64,000 bases of DNA from contig CAIZHQ010000005.1 of the NCBI GenBank assembly GCA_903932865.1, forward strand, positions 18,645-82,644, written 5' to 3'. A program made the position numbers and the translations under genes. The notes under the pieces were generated by a model, which had not been told where the DNA came from, made no database searches, and was given only the letters and a program-made list of their open reading frames with translations. The DNA is from an uncultured Burkholderiales bacterium (GTDB lineage Bacteria > Pseudomonadota > Gammaproteobacteria > Burkholderiales > Burkholderiaceae_C). Positions 1 through 8,279 of the stretch are shown here, piece by piece; position 1 is the stretch's first letter; the number at the start of each line of letters is the position of its first letter.

Positions 1-113
1 TCTTGGCGCGTGTAGCCGTCGGTGTTGACGTTGGCAATGTTGTTCGACACTGTGGCCAGTGCCCGTTGGTAAGCCGTGACGCCCGAGCTGCCGATGCTGA
101 GCAAGTCACTCAT
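1..113 (-). CDS. flgK: Flagellar hook-associated protein 1, N-terminal fragment
   Basis: Only the first 37 or so codons are inside the window; the gene runs off the left edge. The visible N-terminus contains the motif SNNIANVNTDGYTRQ, the N-terminal signature of flagellar rod, hook and HAP proteins, and the start MSDLLSIG fits FlgK. FlgK forms the first hook-filament junction ring. The ATG overlaps the flgJ stop (ATGA at 110-113), so the two genes are translationally coupled. Its place after flgJ is the usual order. Confidence 0.85.
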   Translation of the reverse strand, partial: MSDLLSIGSSGVTAYQRALATVSNNIANVNTDGYTRQ

Positions 114-574
114 GGTTTATCTCCCAGCTTGAAGCCGCTGGTGCGCTCTAGGCGGTAGGCCTCAGCGGCCGCTGGCTTGATGAGCAGGGGTTCGCGCGCA
201 GGATTCAGGGGCAGGGCGGGTGCACTCAGGCTCATGGGCTGGCGCTGGCGCAGCGCGTCTTGCGTGCTCATGGCCTGGGCCTGGTTCATTTGGCGTTCCA
301 TCATGTCGGCCAAACCCATGCCGCCGCGCTTGGCCATGCTGAGGGACACTTCCTTGTCCATCAGGTCCTGGTACATCTCCATGTTGCCGCCCTCAACGAG
401 GTCGCTTTTTTCGATCGAGTCACGCATGGTCTTCATCATTTGCTGGATGAAGTAAGCCTCGAATTGTTCGGCAGTCTTGCGTACCGCTTTGCTGGGGTCG
501 CGTGCGGCATCGCCCTTCAACTGCGCCAGGGCGTTGAAGTCCAGATAAGAACCGGAAGAGCTGATGTCGTTCAT
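110..574 (-). CDS. flgJ: Flagellar rod-binding protein FlgJ, single-domain form lacking a muramidase domain
   Basis: 154 residues. The N-terminal half carries the rod-binding domain: AEQFEAYFIQQMMKTMR near residues 35-51, then a MAKRGGMGLADMM segment. FlgJ caps the growing rod in the periplasm. In enteric bacteria and many betaproteobacteria it is about 300 residues, with a C-terminal glucosaminidase-type domain that opens the peptidoglycan. Here the protein ends after a proline-rich tail with no catalytic domain, so wall hydrolysis must come from another protein. The LysM/transglycosylase gene at 8280-9407, at the other end of the operon, is the obvious candidate. It overlaps flgK by 4 nt. 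Confidence 0.9.
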   Translation of the reverse strand: MNDISSSGSYLDFNALAQLKGDAARDPSKAVRKTAEQFEAYFIQQMMKTMRDSIEKSDLVEGGNMEMYQDLMDKEVSLSMAKRGGMGLADMMERQMNQAQAMSTQDALRQRQPMSLSAPALPLNPAREPLLIKPAAAEAYRLERTSGFKLGDKP

Positions 575-614
575 GGCGGGGTGATTGTTCAGTGCTCAAA
601 CGCTTTCAAGCGGA

Positions 615-1739
615 TCAGATGATGATCAGCTCGGCCCGCAGGCTGCCGGTGCTTTTGAGGGCTTCGAGAATGGCGATCAGGGACGATGGCGTTGCACCCA
701 CTTGGTTGACCGCGTCCACGATCTGGCGCAGGTCGACGCCGGGCTGGAACAAGAACATCGGGTTCTTGGGTTCGGTCACAGCGATTTCGGCGTTTTGCAC
801 CGGGGCTGTCTGGCCCGCACTCAGGGGGTTGGGTTGCGAGACTTCGTTGGTCGCGGAAATGGCCACCGAGATGGTGCCGTGCGCCACGGCCGCAGCCGTC
901 ACGCGCACATTGCGGCTGATGACCACGGTCCCGGTGCGGGAGTTGATCACGACGCGGGCAGGAGGCTCGCCGGGCACCACGTCCAGGTTTTCCACCATGC
1001 TCATGAAGGCCACGCGCTGAGACATGTCGGTGGGTGCTCGGATGGCCAGGGACATGCCGTCGATGGCGCGGGCTGTGCCTTCGCCAAAACTTTTGTTGAC
1101 GGCGTTCACGATGGCCGTGGTGGTGGTGAAGTCTGATTCGCGCACGTTCATGACCACGTGGTCAGAGCTCTCGAAGGGGGTGTCGACCATGCGTTCAACC
1201 GTGGCACCATTGGGCACGCGGGCCGAGGTGGGGACACCGATATTGACTTTCGAGCCGGCCGCGTTGGCGTCGATGCCCGTGGCTGTGAGCGCCCCTTGGG
1301 CAATGCCATACACCTCGCCGTCCACGCCACGCAGGCTGGTCAACAGCAAGTTGCCGCCGCGCAAATTAGAAGCTTTGCCGATGGCCGAGACGTTGATGTC
1401 AATTCGTTGGCCCGGCTTGGCAAAAGGGGGCAGCTCGGCGGTCACCATTACAGCGGCCACGTTCTTGATGTCGATTTTGCCGGCGGTGGTGCCTTGTTCG
1501 AAATCCGACAGGGGGCCGTCCAAGCTGACGCCCATGCGGCTGAGCATGGACTTCATGCTTTGTGCGGTGAAGGACACATCTGAGCCATCCCCCGTGCCTT
1601 GTAAGCCTACGACCAGGCCGTAGCCAATGAGTTGGTTGGTGCGGCCAGCGGCCACGCTGGCCAGGTCTTTGATGCGGTCAGCCCAGGCGGTGCCCGAGGT
1701 GGCCAGCAGCAGCATGAGGGAAATCAGGGCGGTTTTCAT
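615..1739 (-). CDS. flgI: Flagellar P-ring protein FlgI
   Basis: 374 residues, normal for FlgI. A Sec signal peptide is clear: a charged start, a Leu-rich core and a likely cut after AWA at residue 20, leaving DRIKDLASVAAGR. The body has the family's conserved stretches, such as NQLIGYGLVVGLQGTGDG and, near the C-terminus, the VDAVNQVGATPSSLIAILEALK type ending. The product is secreted to the periplasm and forms the peptidoglycan-level bushing ring around the rod. It lies between flgH and flgJ in the flg operon. Confidence 0.95.
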   Translation of the reverse strand: MKTALISLMLLLATSGTAWADRIKDLASVAAGRTNQLIGYGLVVGLQGTGDGSDVSFTAQSMKSMLSRMGVSLDGPLSDFEQGTTAGKIDIKNVAAVMVTAELPPFAKPGQRIDINVSAIGKASNLRGGNLLLTSLRGVDGEVYGIAQGALTATGIDANAAGSKVNIGVPTSARVPNGATVERMVDTPFESSDHVVMNVRESDFTTTTAIVNAVNKSFGEGTARAIDGMSLAIRAPTDMSQRVAFMSMVENLDVVPGEPPARVVINSRTGTVVISRNVRVTAAAVAHGTISVAISATNEVSQPNPLSAGQTAPVQNAEIAVTEPKNPMFLFQPGVDLRQIVDAVNQVGATPSSLIAILEALKSTGSLRAELIII

Positions 1740-1765
1740 AGGGGGCCTTTTGGGGTGTCCATCGC

Positions 1766-2494
1766 TCAGAAAGGCCAGATCTTGAGCAAGGCCTTGGTGC
1801 CCCAGCCCGTCTTGGCCACCGCCGCCATGTCGCCGGTACCGCGGTAGGCAATTTGGGCATTGGCCAGGCGACGTGACTGCACCATGTTGTTAGGGGACAC
1901 ATCGTCGGGCCGGATGATGCCGCTGACCTGGATGACCTCGGCGCCTTCCGTCAGGGCCAGTTGTTTTTCGCCGCGCACCATGAGGTTGCCGTTGGCCAAC
2001 ACCTCGACCACGGTGACCGACACCGCACCCGTCAGGCTGGCGCTTTGGCCTGCTGTGCCCACGCCGGTGCTTTTGATGCTCGATTCGTTCAGGTTGACAC
2101 CATTGAGCACGCCGCCGAGCGTGGTGCCCAAAATTTTGGTAGGCAGTGCCAGGTTCTGGATTTTGGACACCAGACCACTGGGCACGACATTGTTTTCGGC
2201 ATCGCGCGAGACGGTGCCTTTTTGCTCGCGACCAGCTCGGGTCGACTCGTCGAGCACCACCGTGATCAGATCGCCGACGCGGTAGTTGCGGCCGCGGCCA
2301 AAAAAGTTGTCGCTGTGCCGACCGTTGTAGATGGCGCCTGTGGCCATGCGTGGCTTTTCGACGGCCACGGGCAAGACGGGCGCAAACTCGGGGGAGTGCG
2401 CCAAAGGCTCGGGGGCGGTCGCGCAACCGCCGAGGCCCAGGGCCAGCAAGCCCAGGGTTGAAACGCGTGTCATGAAATGGATGCGGGCTGTCAT
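1766..2494 (-). CDS. flgH: Flagellar L-ring lipoprotein FlgH
   Basis: 242 residues from the first ATG. The N-terminus holds a lipoprotein signal with lipobox LGGC, acylated Cys at residue 24. A second ATG at residue 8 would give a more compact signal peptide, so the start is uncertain by 21 nt. Conserved FlgH features follow: GAIYNGRHSDNFFGRGRNYRVGD and a C-terminal SRRLANAQIAYRGTG segment. FlgH assembles the L ring in the outer membrane around the rod. It sits 7 nt after flgG in the operon. Confidence 0.94.
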   Translation of the reverse strand: MTARIHFMTRVSTLGLLALGLGGCATAPEPLAHSPEFAPVLPVAVEKPRMATGAIYNGRHSDNFFGRGRNYRVGDLITVVLDESTRAGREQKGTVSRDAENNVVPSGLVSKIQNLALPTKILGTTLGGVLNGVNLNESSIKSTGVGTAGQSASLTGAVSVTVVEVLANGNLMVRGEKQLALTEGAEVIQVSGIIRPDDVSPNNMVQSRRLANAQIAYRGTGDMAAVAKTGWGTKALLKIWPF

Positions 2495-2501
2495 CGCGGG
2501 C

Positions 2502-3287
2502 TTACATGTTGTTGTTCAGGAAGCGCAGCATGCCGTCCACGGCAGAGATGGCTTTGGAGTTGATTTCGTAGGCGCGTTGGGTCTCGATCATGTTGACCAT
2601 TTCTTCCACCACGTTCACGTTGGATGCTTCCAGCGCCCCTTGCATCAACTGGCCTGCACCGGCTTGGCCAGGCTGTGAGACCACGGGTGCACCACTGGCA
2701 GTCGTTTCCTTGAGCATGTTCTGGCCAAGGGCTTGCAGTCCAGCAGGGTTGGAAAAGCGGGCAATTTGAATCTGACCCAGCACCTGGGCGCCGCCGCCTG
2801 CCGCGGTCTCCACCGACACTGTGCCATCCTGGCCGATCGAGATGCTGGCCACGTTGGGGGGGATGTTGATGGCCGGCTGCAAAGGCGCGCCGTTGGCGGT
2901 GACCAGCTGACCGGTGGCCGAGAGCTTGAAGCTGCCGTCACGCGAATAAGCAATCGTGCCGTCAGGCTGGGAGATCTGGAAAAAGCCATCACCTTGCACC
3001 GCCATGTCCAGCGCATTTTTGGTGGTCACCAAACTGCCTTGGGTATGGGTTTTTTCGGTGGCCACGATGCGCACACCGGTGCCCAGCATCAAGCCCGTGG
3101 GGGCTTGTGCGTCGGCGCCCACCTGGGCCCCGGGTTGGCGCAGGTTCTGGTAGAGCATGTCTTCGAAGGTGGCGCGGTCGCGCTTGAAGCCCGTCGTGTT
3201 GACGTTGGCCAGGTTGTTCGAGATGACCGACATGCGCGTTTGCTGCGCATCCAGGCCGGTCTTGGCAATCCACATTGAGGCATCCAT
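2502..3287 (-). CDS. flgG: Flagellar distal rod protein FlgG
   Basis: 261 residues, the standard FlgG length. The N-terminus reads [19 protein letters not shown] followed by the [16 protein letters not shown] rod/hook motif. The C-terminus has the matching helical motif with [18 protein letters not shown]. FlgG makes the distal rod that crosses the P and L rings. A good ribosome binding site (AGGAG) lies 7 nt before the ATG. The paralogous flgF lies immediately upstream. Confidence 0.95.
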   Translation of the reverse strand: MDASMWIAKTGLDAQQTRMSVISNNLANVNTTGFKRDRATFEDMLYQNLRQPGAQVGADAQAPTGLMLGTGVRIVATEKTHTQGSLVTTKNALDMAVQGDGFFQISQPDGTIAYSRDGSFKLSATGQLVTANGAPLQPAINIPPNVASISIGQDGTVSVETAAGGGAQVLGQIQIARFSNPAGLQALGQNMLKETTASGAPVVSQPGQAGAGQLMQGALEASNVNVVEEMVNMIETQRAYEINSKAISAVDGMLRFLNNNM

Positions 3288-3306
3288 GGGGCTCTCCTGT
3301 CAGGTG

Positions 3307-4068
3307 TTAAGCGGCTTTCATCATGGAAGCGCCGGACTCGTCGAGTCCTTTCATTTCCTTGATGATGCGAATCTGGGTTTCAAAACTGCGCGAGTGATCG
3401 ATCAAGCGGGTCATGGCAGAAATGGCACTGACGTTGCTGCCCTCCAGGGCTTGCGGAATCACTTTGGGCAGTTGATCTCCCAATGCAATGTCTGTGCCAT
3501 CGGGTTTTTCCGACACCTTGAACAGACCATCCGGTCGTCTGCCCAGGCTCACGCCTGTGACATCGCGCAAACGCAAGCGGTCGATCAAGACCTCGGCGGC
3601 GGGTCCGACCTGGGCCGGGTCGCGTGCATATATGCTGCCATCCGGGTTGACGTTGACCGTCAGCCCCGGAGGGATGGTGATGGGACCGGCCTCGCCCAGC
3701 ACCAAGTGGCCAGAGCCGTTTTCCAGCTGCCCCTGGATGTTCACTTTCAGATCACCCCGGCGCGTGAAAGCCAAGTCGCCATTGGGCGCCTGTACCGTCA
3801 ACACAGCGGTGCCGGCCAAGGCCACGTCCATGGGACGGCCGGTGGCCATGACCGGTCCGGAGTCCATGCGAATGCGGTCTTGTGAAGTGGTTTGAGCCTG
3901 GAAGCGAGAGTCAAAACCTGCGCCCTCGATTTTCACCGATTGCAAAGCCACGTCGTAACTGCTTTTGAAGCCCACCGTGGACACGTTGGCCAGGTCGTTG
4001 ACCAGGATCTGGCGTGCCGTGGCCTGCTCTTTGATGGTGGCGTTCGAGGTGAAGACAAGGCGGTCCAT
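3307..4068 (-). CDS. flgF: Flagellar proximal rod protein FlgF
   Basis: 253 residues. It shows the rod-protein N-terminal motif (LVNDLANVSTVGFKSS) and the C-terminal partner segment (MTRLIDHSRSFETQIRIIKEMK). The N-terminus, MDRLVFTSNATIKEQATARQ, is typical of FlgF. FlgF is a proximal rod subunit exported by the flagellar type III apparatus. It lies between flgE and flgG and is paralogous to both. Confidence 0.94.
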   Translation of the reverse strand: MDRLVFTSNATIKEQATARQILVNDLANVSTVGFKSSYDVALQSVKIEGAGFDSRFQAQTTSQDRIRMDSGPVMATGRPMDVALAGTAVLTVQAPNGDLAFTRRGDLKVNIQGQLENGSGHLVLGEAGPITIPPGLTVNVNPDGSIYARDPAQVGPAAEVLIDRLRLRDVTGVSLGRRPDGLFKVSEKPDGTDIALGDQLPKVIPQALEGSNVSAISAMTRLIDHSRSFETQIRIIKEMKGLDESGASMMKAA

Positions 4069-4109
4069 GGTGCGGCTCTCTGGGGTTCAGTCGTGGTCGG
4101 TTCAGGGCA

Positions 4110-6497
4110 TCACGCACGGATGTTGATGATCGCGCTGGTCATGGTGGAGCTGGTTTCAATCGCTTTGGCGTTGGCCTGGAAGTTACGCTGCGCGGTGATC
4201 AGGTCCACCAGCTCTTGCGTCAAGTCCACGTTGGCACGCTCGGTGGCACCCGCGCGGATCGAACCGAAACCGGCCGAACCGGCTTCGCCGACTTTGGCGA
4301 CACCTGAGGTGGCCGAGGCCAAGTAACTGGCATCACCCACCTGACGCAGGCCGGACGGGCTGGAGAAGTTGGCCAGCACGATCTTGCCCAAGGACACTTG
4401 AGAGCCATTGGAGTAGGTCGCATTGACCAGACCGTCCACACCGATGTTCAGACCCATCAACTCGCCTTCAGGGGCGCCGTCTTGCGACTGTGAGAGCACC
4501 GCGAATGCGCTGGAGTATTGGGTGGACTTGGTGAAGTCGATGGACATCGTCAGGGCACCCTTACCACCCGCCAAGAACGCGGTTTCAAAGGGCATGCCGG
4601 TCAGTGGCGAGATGGGTTTTCCGGTCAGGTCGAAGCTCAGCTCCCCGCGGTCCAAGTAAACAGGCCACCATTCGGTTTGGGTTGACAGCCCTGCGGCGTC
4701 TTCGGTTTGAACGCCATTTTTAACAAATTGCAGCGCGCCGTTTTCCGTGAATTGGGTCAATTTTTTCCACTCGCTGGTGGAGCCAAAGTTCATTTCGGTG
4801 TTGGCCAAGCCCCAGTCCGCAGAGCCGGTGACCTGGATCGCAGAGTTTTCACCAGTGGTGCCCGTGGTGAACACGAATTGTTTGACCTTGGGGTCGAAGT
4901 TGACCGTGACACCGGACACTTTGCGGCCGGTGGCCGGGTCGATTTTGCCGTTGATGCTGTCTTGCAGGGCCTTGGCAAAACTGTCGATGTTGGTGTAAGT
5001 GGTGGGGAATGGCAGTTCCGTCTTGAAGGCATAACCATCCACCGACACAAAAAAGTCTTTGTTGGACGACGAGGTGCTGATGCTTTTGGTGGTGTTGATG
5101 GTCATGGTCTCACCGCGCAAAACCGCAGGTTCACTGGCTTTGCCGCGCACAGCCTCGGTGGCCGATGAGGTCACGGTCAAGTTGGGTGAGTCGGTCAGGC
5201 CCAACAAAGCGATGGCTTTGGCGTCAGCGCCGCTGACCACAATGCTGGAACCATCGCCTGTGGTGCCCGAGGCAATGGAGAACCTGGCGGTGTCAGGGTC
5301 AAAAGCAACGGTGATGCCGAAACGGGCGTTTTGTATGGCCGGGGTGCCTGCAACGACGGGTGTCACGCCTGGGGCCGAACCTGGCGTGGCCGGTGTTTCG
5401 GGCAATGAACCGAGTACGTTGTTGATGGCAATTTCAACGTTGCGCGCCAACACTTCGGGGTCTTGGTCGCCGGCTTTCAGGGTGTAGGTGATGGTTTGAT
5501 CGGTCGCGGCGGCACTTTGGTTGGCTGCGGGGGCATCGGCTTTGATCTTGAAACTCAAGGTGCCGGATGTGGCGTTGACCAAGGTGCCATTGACGTAGTT
5601 GGCCGCAGCCAGTGCACCGCCCACGGCCGTGGCTGGGGAGGATCGTCGGATGTCGGTCAATTGGTCCAGCGAAAACATCTCGGTGGTGCCGGAGCTGGGG
5701 ACCACACGGGGGTCGCTCTTGGGCAGCACATCGCCATACTTGTTGACAAACAGAGTGCCACCGACTTTGTCGGTCGCTTGCTGCAAAGCGGGTTTGACTT
5801 GGGTGTCGCCCACAAAAAAGTAGGTTTGCCATTTGGAGCTGGGGGGCGTTTGGTCTTGGCTGGCGTTTTGGGTTTTGGCGTAGTACACCGTGGCCAGGTA
5901 GCCGTTGCCACCGCTGTCGTATACCGTCAAGGCGGTGCTTTTGTTGTAAGTGCTGGGGTTGCTGCGGTCAAATTCGGCCGTGATCACGGCCGAGTCGGCC
6001 GGCAGGTTCAGGCCCAGTTGGATTTGGGTGGTTTCAACCGCTTCGCCAGAGGTTTTGGGGGGAATGGTCAGGGCGTTCAGGTCGGTCAAGTCGGCCTTGC
6101 CGGACGAGTCCACCGAGGCGGCCATCAGGCGTTGCCCAGTGGAGTTGACGACGTTGTTTTGGTCGTTCAGGGTGAACGAGCCGTTGCGGGTGTAAATGTC
6201 TTGCAGACCATCGGGCGTTTTGAGCGGGAAGAAACCGTCGCCCGTGATGGCCAGATCGAGCGAGTTGCCCGAGGTCGAGATGTTGCCCTGGCTGAATTCC
6301 TGGCTCACCTGCTTGAGCGAAACGCCTTGGCCAATGTTGCTGGACGATTTTTGCAAGGGCGATGTCGAGAAAATATCACCGAAGTCGGCCCTGGAGCGCT
6401 TGAAGCCCGAGGTGCCCACGTTGGCGATGTTGTTGGAGGTGACGGCCAACTGTGCGGTGGCAGAGTTCAGTCCGGTGAGCGAGGTATAGAACGACAT
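4110..6497 (-). CDS. flgE: Flagellar hook protein FlgE, long form with duplicated central module
   Basis: 795 residues, nearly twice the roughly 400 residues of enteric FlgE. The conserved ends are present: the N-terminal TSNNIANVGTSGFKRSR motif and the C-terminal LVDLITAQRNFQANAKAI helix, which form the hook core. The extra length is in the surface-exposed middle. Two related segments there, near residues 394-424 and 529-559, share the pattern G(I/V)TV.FDP...F....GTTG..S.I.V.G. Segments like this are seen in flagellin variable domains, so the hook probably carries duplicated outer domains. AGGAG lies 9 nt before the ATG. Confidence 0.95.
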   Translation of the reverse strand: MSFYTSLTGLNSATAQLAVTSNNIANVGTSGFKRSRADFGDIFSTSPLQKSSSNIGQGVSLKQVSQEFSQGNISTSGNSLDLAITGDGFFPLKTPDGLQDIYTRNGSFTLNDQNNVVNSTGQRLMAASVDSSGKADLTDLNALTIPPKTSGEAVETTQIQLGLNLPADSAVITAEFDRSNPSTYNKSTALTVYDSGGNGYLATVYYAKTQNASQDQTPPSSKWQTYFFVGDTQVKPALQQATDKVGGTLFVNKYGDVLPKSDPRVVPSSGTTEMFSLDQLTDIRRSSPATAVGGALAAANYVNGTLVNATSGTLSFKIKADAPAANQSAAATDQTITYTLKAGDQDPEVLARNVEIAINNVLGSLPETPATPGSAPGVTPVVAGTPAIQNARFGITVAFDPDTARFSIASGTTGDGSSIVVSGADAKAIALLGLTDSPNLTVTSSATEAVRGKASEPAVLRGETMTINTTKSISTSSSNKDFFVSVDGYAFKTELPFPTTYTNIDSFAKALQDSINGKIDPATGRKVSGVTVNFDPKVKQFVFTTGTTGENSAIQVTGSADWGLANTEMNFGSTSEWKKLTQFTENGALQFVKNGVQTEDAAGLSTQTEWWPVYLDRGELSFDLTGKPISPLTGMPFETAFLAGGKGALTMSIDFTKSTQYSSAFAVLSQSQDGAPEGELMGLNIGVDGLVNATYSNGSQVSLGKIVLANFSSPSGLRQVGDASYLASATSGVAKVGEAGSAGFGSIRAGATERANVDLTQELVDLITAQRNFQANAKAIETSSTMTSAIINIRA

Positions 6498-6551
6498 GCT
6501 GGAAAGCTCCTGTGAGGCGTGGGGTGTGAATGTGTTGGGGCGTTGGCGGGC

Positions 6552-7241
6552 TTAAATGCCCACGCGCTTGACGTCGGTCAGCAGCATGGTTTTGCCACCG
6601 TCGACTTCGACGCTGACGCTGCCATCGGCCGGGTTGCTGGAAATCGCGCGGACCGTGGACAAGGTGCTGACCGGAACCGGGACACTCTTGCCATTGACCA
6701 CGGCGGTCGCGCTCAGGCGATAAAGGCCGCTGGGCACAGGGTTTTCTGCGGCGTCCTTGCCGTTCCATGAAATCGGGGTGGTGCCTGGCACTTGCGGACC
6801 TGCGACCAGCTCCTGCACCAGACGGCCTTGGCTGTCGAACACGCTGACCTGAACGCCGCTGGCGCCCATCGGCAAGTCGATGCTGCCGTCGATCGAACCA
6901 CCTGACGTCAACTGCGTGGGGGTATCGGTCACCGACACTTTTTTCCCGATCAACGCGGCACTGCCCAGCATGCGCTCGCCTGACATGGAGGTGACGAATT
7001 TGTCCAGTGAGCCCTGCATGTTGGTCAGCGCTTCGAGCTGCGAAAACTGCGCGAGCTGGGCCACAAAAGCTTCGTTCTTGACAGGTTCCAGGGGGTTCTG
7101 GTTTTGCAACTGCGCGGTGAACAAGGTCAGGAATTCCTGCTTGCCCATGTCCTCGTTGGTTTTCTTGGCCGCTTCTTTCACGTCTTCGTAGCGCGAGACG
7201 TTCTTGAGCAGGCTAGACGATGTCACATTGGGGGTGGCCAT
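6552..7241 (-). CDS. flgD: Flagellar hook-capping protein FlgD
   Basis: 229 residues. The N-terminal part contains the FlgD signature: DMGKQEFLTLFTAQLQNQNP near residues 31-50, then FVAQLAQFSQLEAL. A beta-rich C-terminal half with an FnIII/Tudor-like fold holds PVPSGLYRLSATAVVNG. FlgD is the scaffold at the tip of the growing hook that lets FlgE polymerise and is later replaced by FlgK. It lies between flgC and flgE. Confidence 0.94.
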   Translation of the reverse strand: MATPNVTSSSLLKNVSRYEDVKEAAKKTNEDMGKQEFLTLFTAQLQNQNPLEPVKNEAFVAQLAQFSQLEALTNMQGSLDKFVTSMSGERMLGSAALIGKKVSVTDTPTQLTSGGSIDGSIDLPMGASGVQVSVFDSQGRLVQELVAGPQVPGTTPISWNGKDAAENPVPSGLYRLSATAVVNGKSVPVPVSTLSTVRAISSNPADGSVSVEVDGGKTMLLTDVKRVGI

Positions 7242-7255
7242 AGGGTGCTTTCAGG

Positions 7256-7681
7256 TCAGGCCTTGGAGATGTCCAGCGTGCGCATCATCAGTTGACGCGC
7301 CGTGTTGATCACTTCGACGTTGTTTTGGTAAGAGCGCGCGGCGGCCATCATTTCGACCATCTCTGTGACTTCGCTCACGTTGGTCTGGTAGACGTAACCG
7401 TCCTTGTCGGCCAAGGGGTTGTTCGGGTCGGACACACGGCGCGGCGGTGCGGTGTCATCGGCCATGCGGTCGATCTTGACCCCGCCCACATAAGGCGCGC
7501 CGTTGTTGGTCATTTGCGAATCCATGAGGGCCTTGAACACCGGGCGTTTGGCGCGAAAAGCGTCTTGCTCGGTGGTGGCCACGGTGCCTGCGTTGGCCAG
7601 GTTGGAGGCGGTGGCGTTCATGCGGGTCAGCTGCGCGTTGAGCGCCGTGCCGGCGATGCCGAAAATATTGTCCATGGCCAT
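7256..7681 (-). CDS. flgC: Flagellar proximal rod protein FlgC
   Basis: 141 residues, normal length. The N-terminal rod motif appears as ATASNLANAGTVATTE and the C-terminal motif as EMMAAARSYQNNVEVINTAR. The start has two nearby ATGs (7681 and 7675); AGGAG upstream fits the first. FlgC is a proximal rod component assembled on the MS ring and FliE. It follows flgB by 2 nt. Confidence 0.94.
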   Translation of the reverse strand: MAMDNIFGIAGTALNAQLTRMNATASNLANAGTVATTEQDAFRAKRPVFKALMDSQMTNNGAPYVGGVKIDRMADDTAPPRRVSDPNNPLADKDGYVYQTNVSEVTEMVEMMAAARSYQNNVEVINTARQLMMRTLDISKA

Positions 7682-7683
7682 GA

Positions 7684-8073
7684 TCAGTCTCCTCTCAAGG
7701 CTTTGCGCACGCTGCTCACGCGGCTTTCCAGAAAGTTCAGCGTGGCCTGGTAGTCGGCTGCGGCTTTACCGTATTGGGCTTGTTCGACGCTCATTTCAAC
7801 GGTGTTGCCGTCGAAAGCGGTGTTGAATGGGGTGCGGTAACGCATGCCATCGGCATCGAGCCCCTGGCCCTGTGCAAAGTGGCCTTGACTGGTGGCCTGC
7901 ATGGCGTTGTCCTGGAATTGGGTCTCTTTCATCACGGCCTTGAAGTCGATGTCCCGCGCTTTGTAGTTGGGCGTATCGGCGTTGGCGATGTTTTGCGCCA
8001 ACACTTCCAGGCGTCGGCTTTTGACTTGCAAAGCTTGTTCATGCACACCGAGTGCCTGGTTTAACAAATTCAT
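7684..8073 (-). CDS. flgB: Flagellar proximal rod protein FlgB, first gene of the flg operon
   Basis: 129 residues. The motif VLAQNIANADTPNYKARDIDF is diagnostic of FlgB, and the C-terminal SVEQAQYGKAAADYQATLNF helix matches. FlgB is the first rod subunit. AGGAG is placed 7 nt before the ATG. It is the first gene of the minus-strand operon flgBCDEFGHIJK. The roughly 200 nt upstream carry a sigma-54-type promoter and two kinds of candidate activator sites, annotated separately. Confidence 0.95.
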   Translation of the reverse strand: MNLLNQALGVHEQALQVKSRRLEVLAQNIANADTPNYKARDIDFKAVMKETQFQDNAMQATSQGHFAQGQGLDADGMRYRTPFNTAFDGNTVEMSVEQAQYGKAAADYQATLNFLESRVSSVRKALRGD

Positions 8074-8111
8074 CTGGACTCCTGGGGTCGTGGTTTCGAT
8101 GGACAGGTGTC

Positions 8112-8125
8112 GTCAATTTTTTGAC
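8112..8125. promoter_or_regulatory. FleQ-like palindrome in the flgB leader
   Basis: GTCAATTTTTTGAC is a perfect GTCAA/TTGAC inverted repeat with a 4-nt centre. It matches both half-sites of the FleQ box described in Pseudomonas (GTCAAT-AAATTGAC type). It lies about 26-39 nt downstream of the predicted sigma-54 start site, and FleQ is known to bind downstream of some promoters. The assignment is by motif only; no fleQ gene is in the window. Confidence 0.4.
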
Positions 8126-8134
8126 GAAGGGTGC

Positions 8135-8161
8135 TCAAGTTGAGCGGCTTGTGGTCGATAG
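8135..8161 (+). promoter_or_regulatory. Sigma-28-like promoter motif pointing away from flgB
   Basis: TCAAGTTG, 11 nt, GTCGATAG: the same spacing and nearly the same boxes as the flgM promoter at 10309-10335 (TCAAGTTC, 11 nt, GTCGATTC). It would fire rightward, against the 3' end of the transglycosylase gene, where no plus-strand gene begins until flgA. It is either an antisense start, a distant promoter, or chance, since part of it belongs to the palindrome GCTCAAGTTGAGC. Confidence 0.3.
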
Positions 8162-8162
8162 C

Positions 8163-8179
8163 TGCAAAAGCCGTGCCAA
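8163..8179 (-). promoter_or_regulatory. Sigma-54 (RpoN) promoter of the flgB operon
   Basis: On the minus strand the sequence is TTGGCACGGCTTTTGCA, an essentially perfect -24/-12 element (TGGCAC, 5 nt, TTGCA). The predicted start is near 8151, giving a leader of about 78 nt before the flgB ATG. The class II flagellar operon is therefore probably RpoN dependent and needs an NtrC-type activator. Confidence 0.85.
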
Positions 8180-8227
8180 GTGAATTTGTTGTCTTTGGGG
8201 TTAGACCGATGGACTCTTGCCGCCGGG

Positions 8228-8277
8228 AGCGGCAATTTGCCGTCAGCGGCAAAGCCCTGCGGCCATGATTTGCCGCT
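8228..8277. promoter_or_regulatory. Clustered AGCGGCAA repeats upstream of the RpoN promoter
   Basis: AGCGGCAA occurs at 8228 and 8245 and inverted (TTGCCGCT) at 8270-8277; a further TTGCCG is at 8237. The copies at 8245-8253 and 8269-8277 form a 9-bp inverted repeat. They lie about 75-125 bp upstream of the predicted flgB start, the usual distance for an enhancer bound by a sigma-54 activator. The inverted repeat could alternatively be a 3' hairpin of the transglycosylase mRNA, whose stop codon begins at 8282. It has no U-tract. Confidence 0.4.
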
Positions 8278-8279
8278 GA

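Noticed and set aside
5463..6515. Long plus-strand open frame opposite flgE
   Set aside because: The composition is typical of an antisense frame in GC-rich DNA, and flgE is certain on the other strand.
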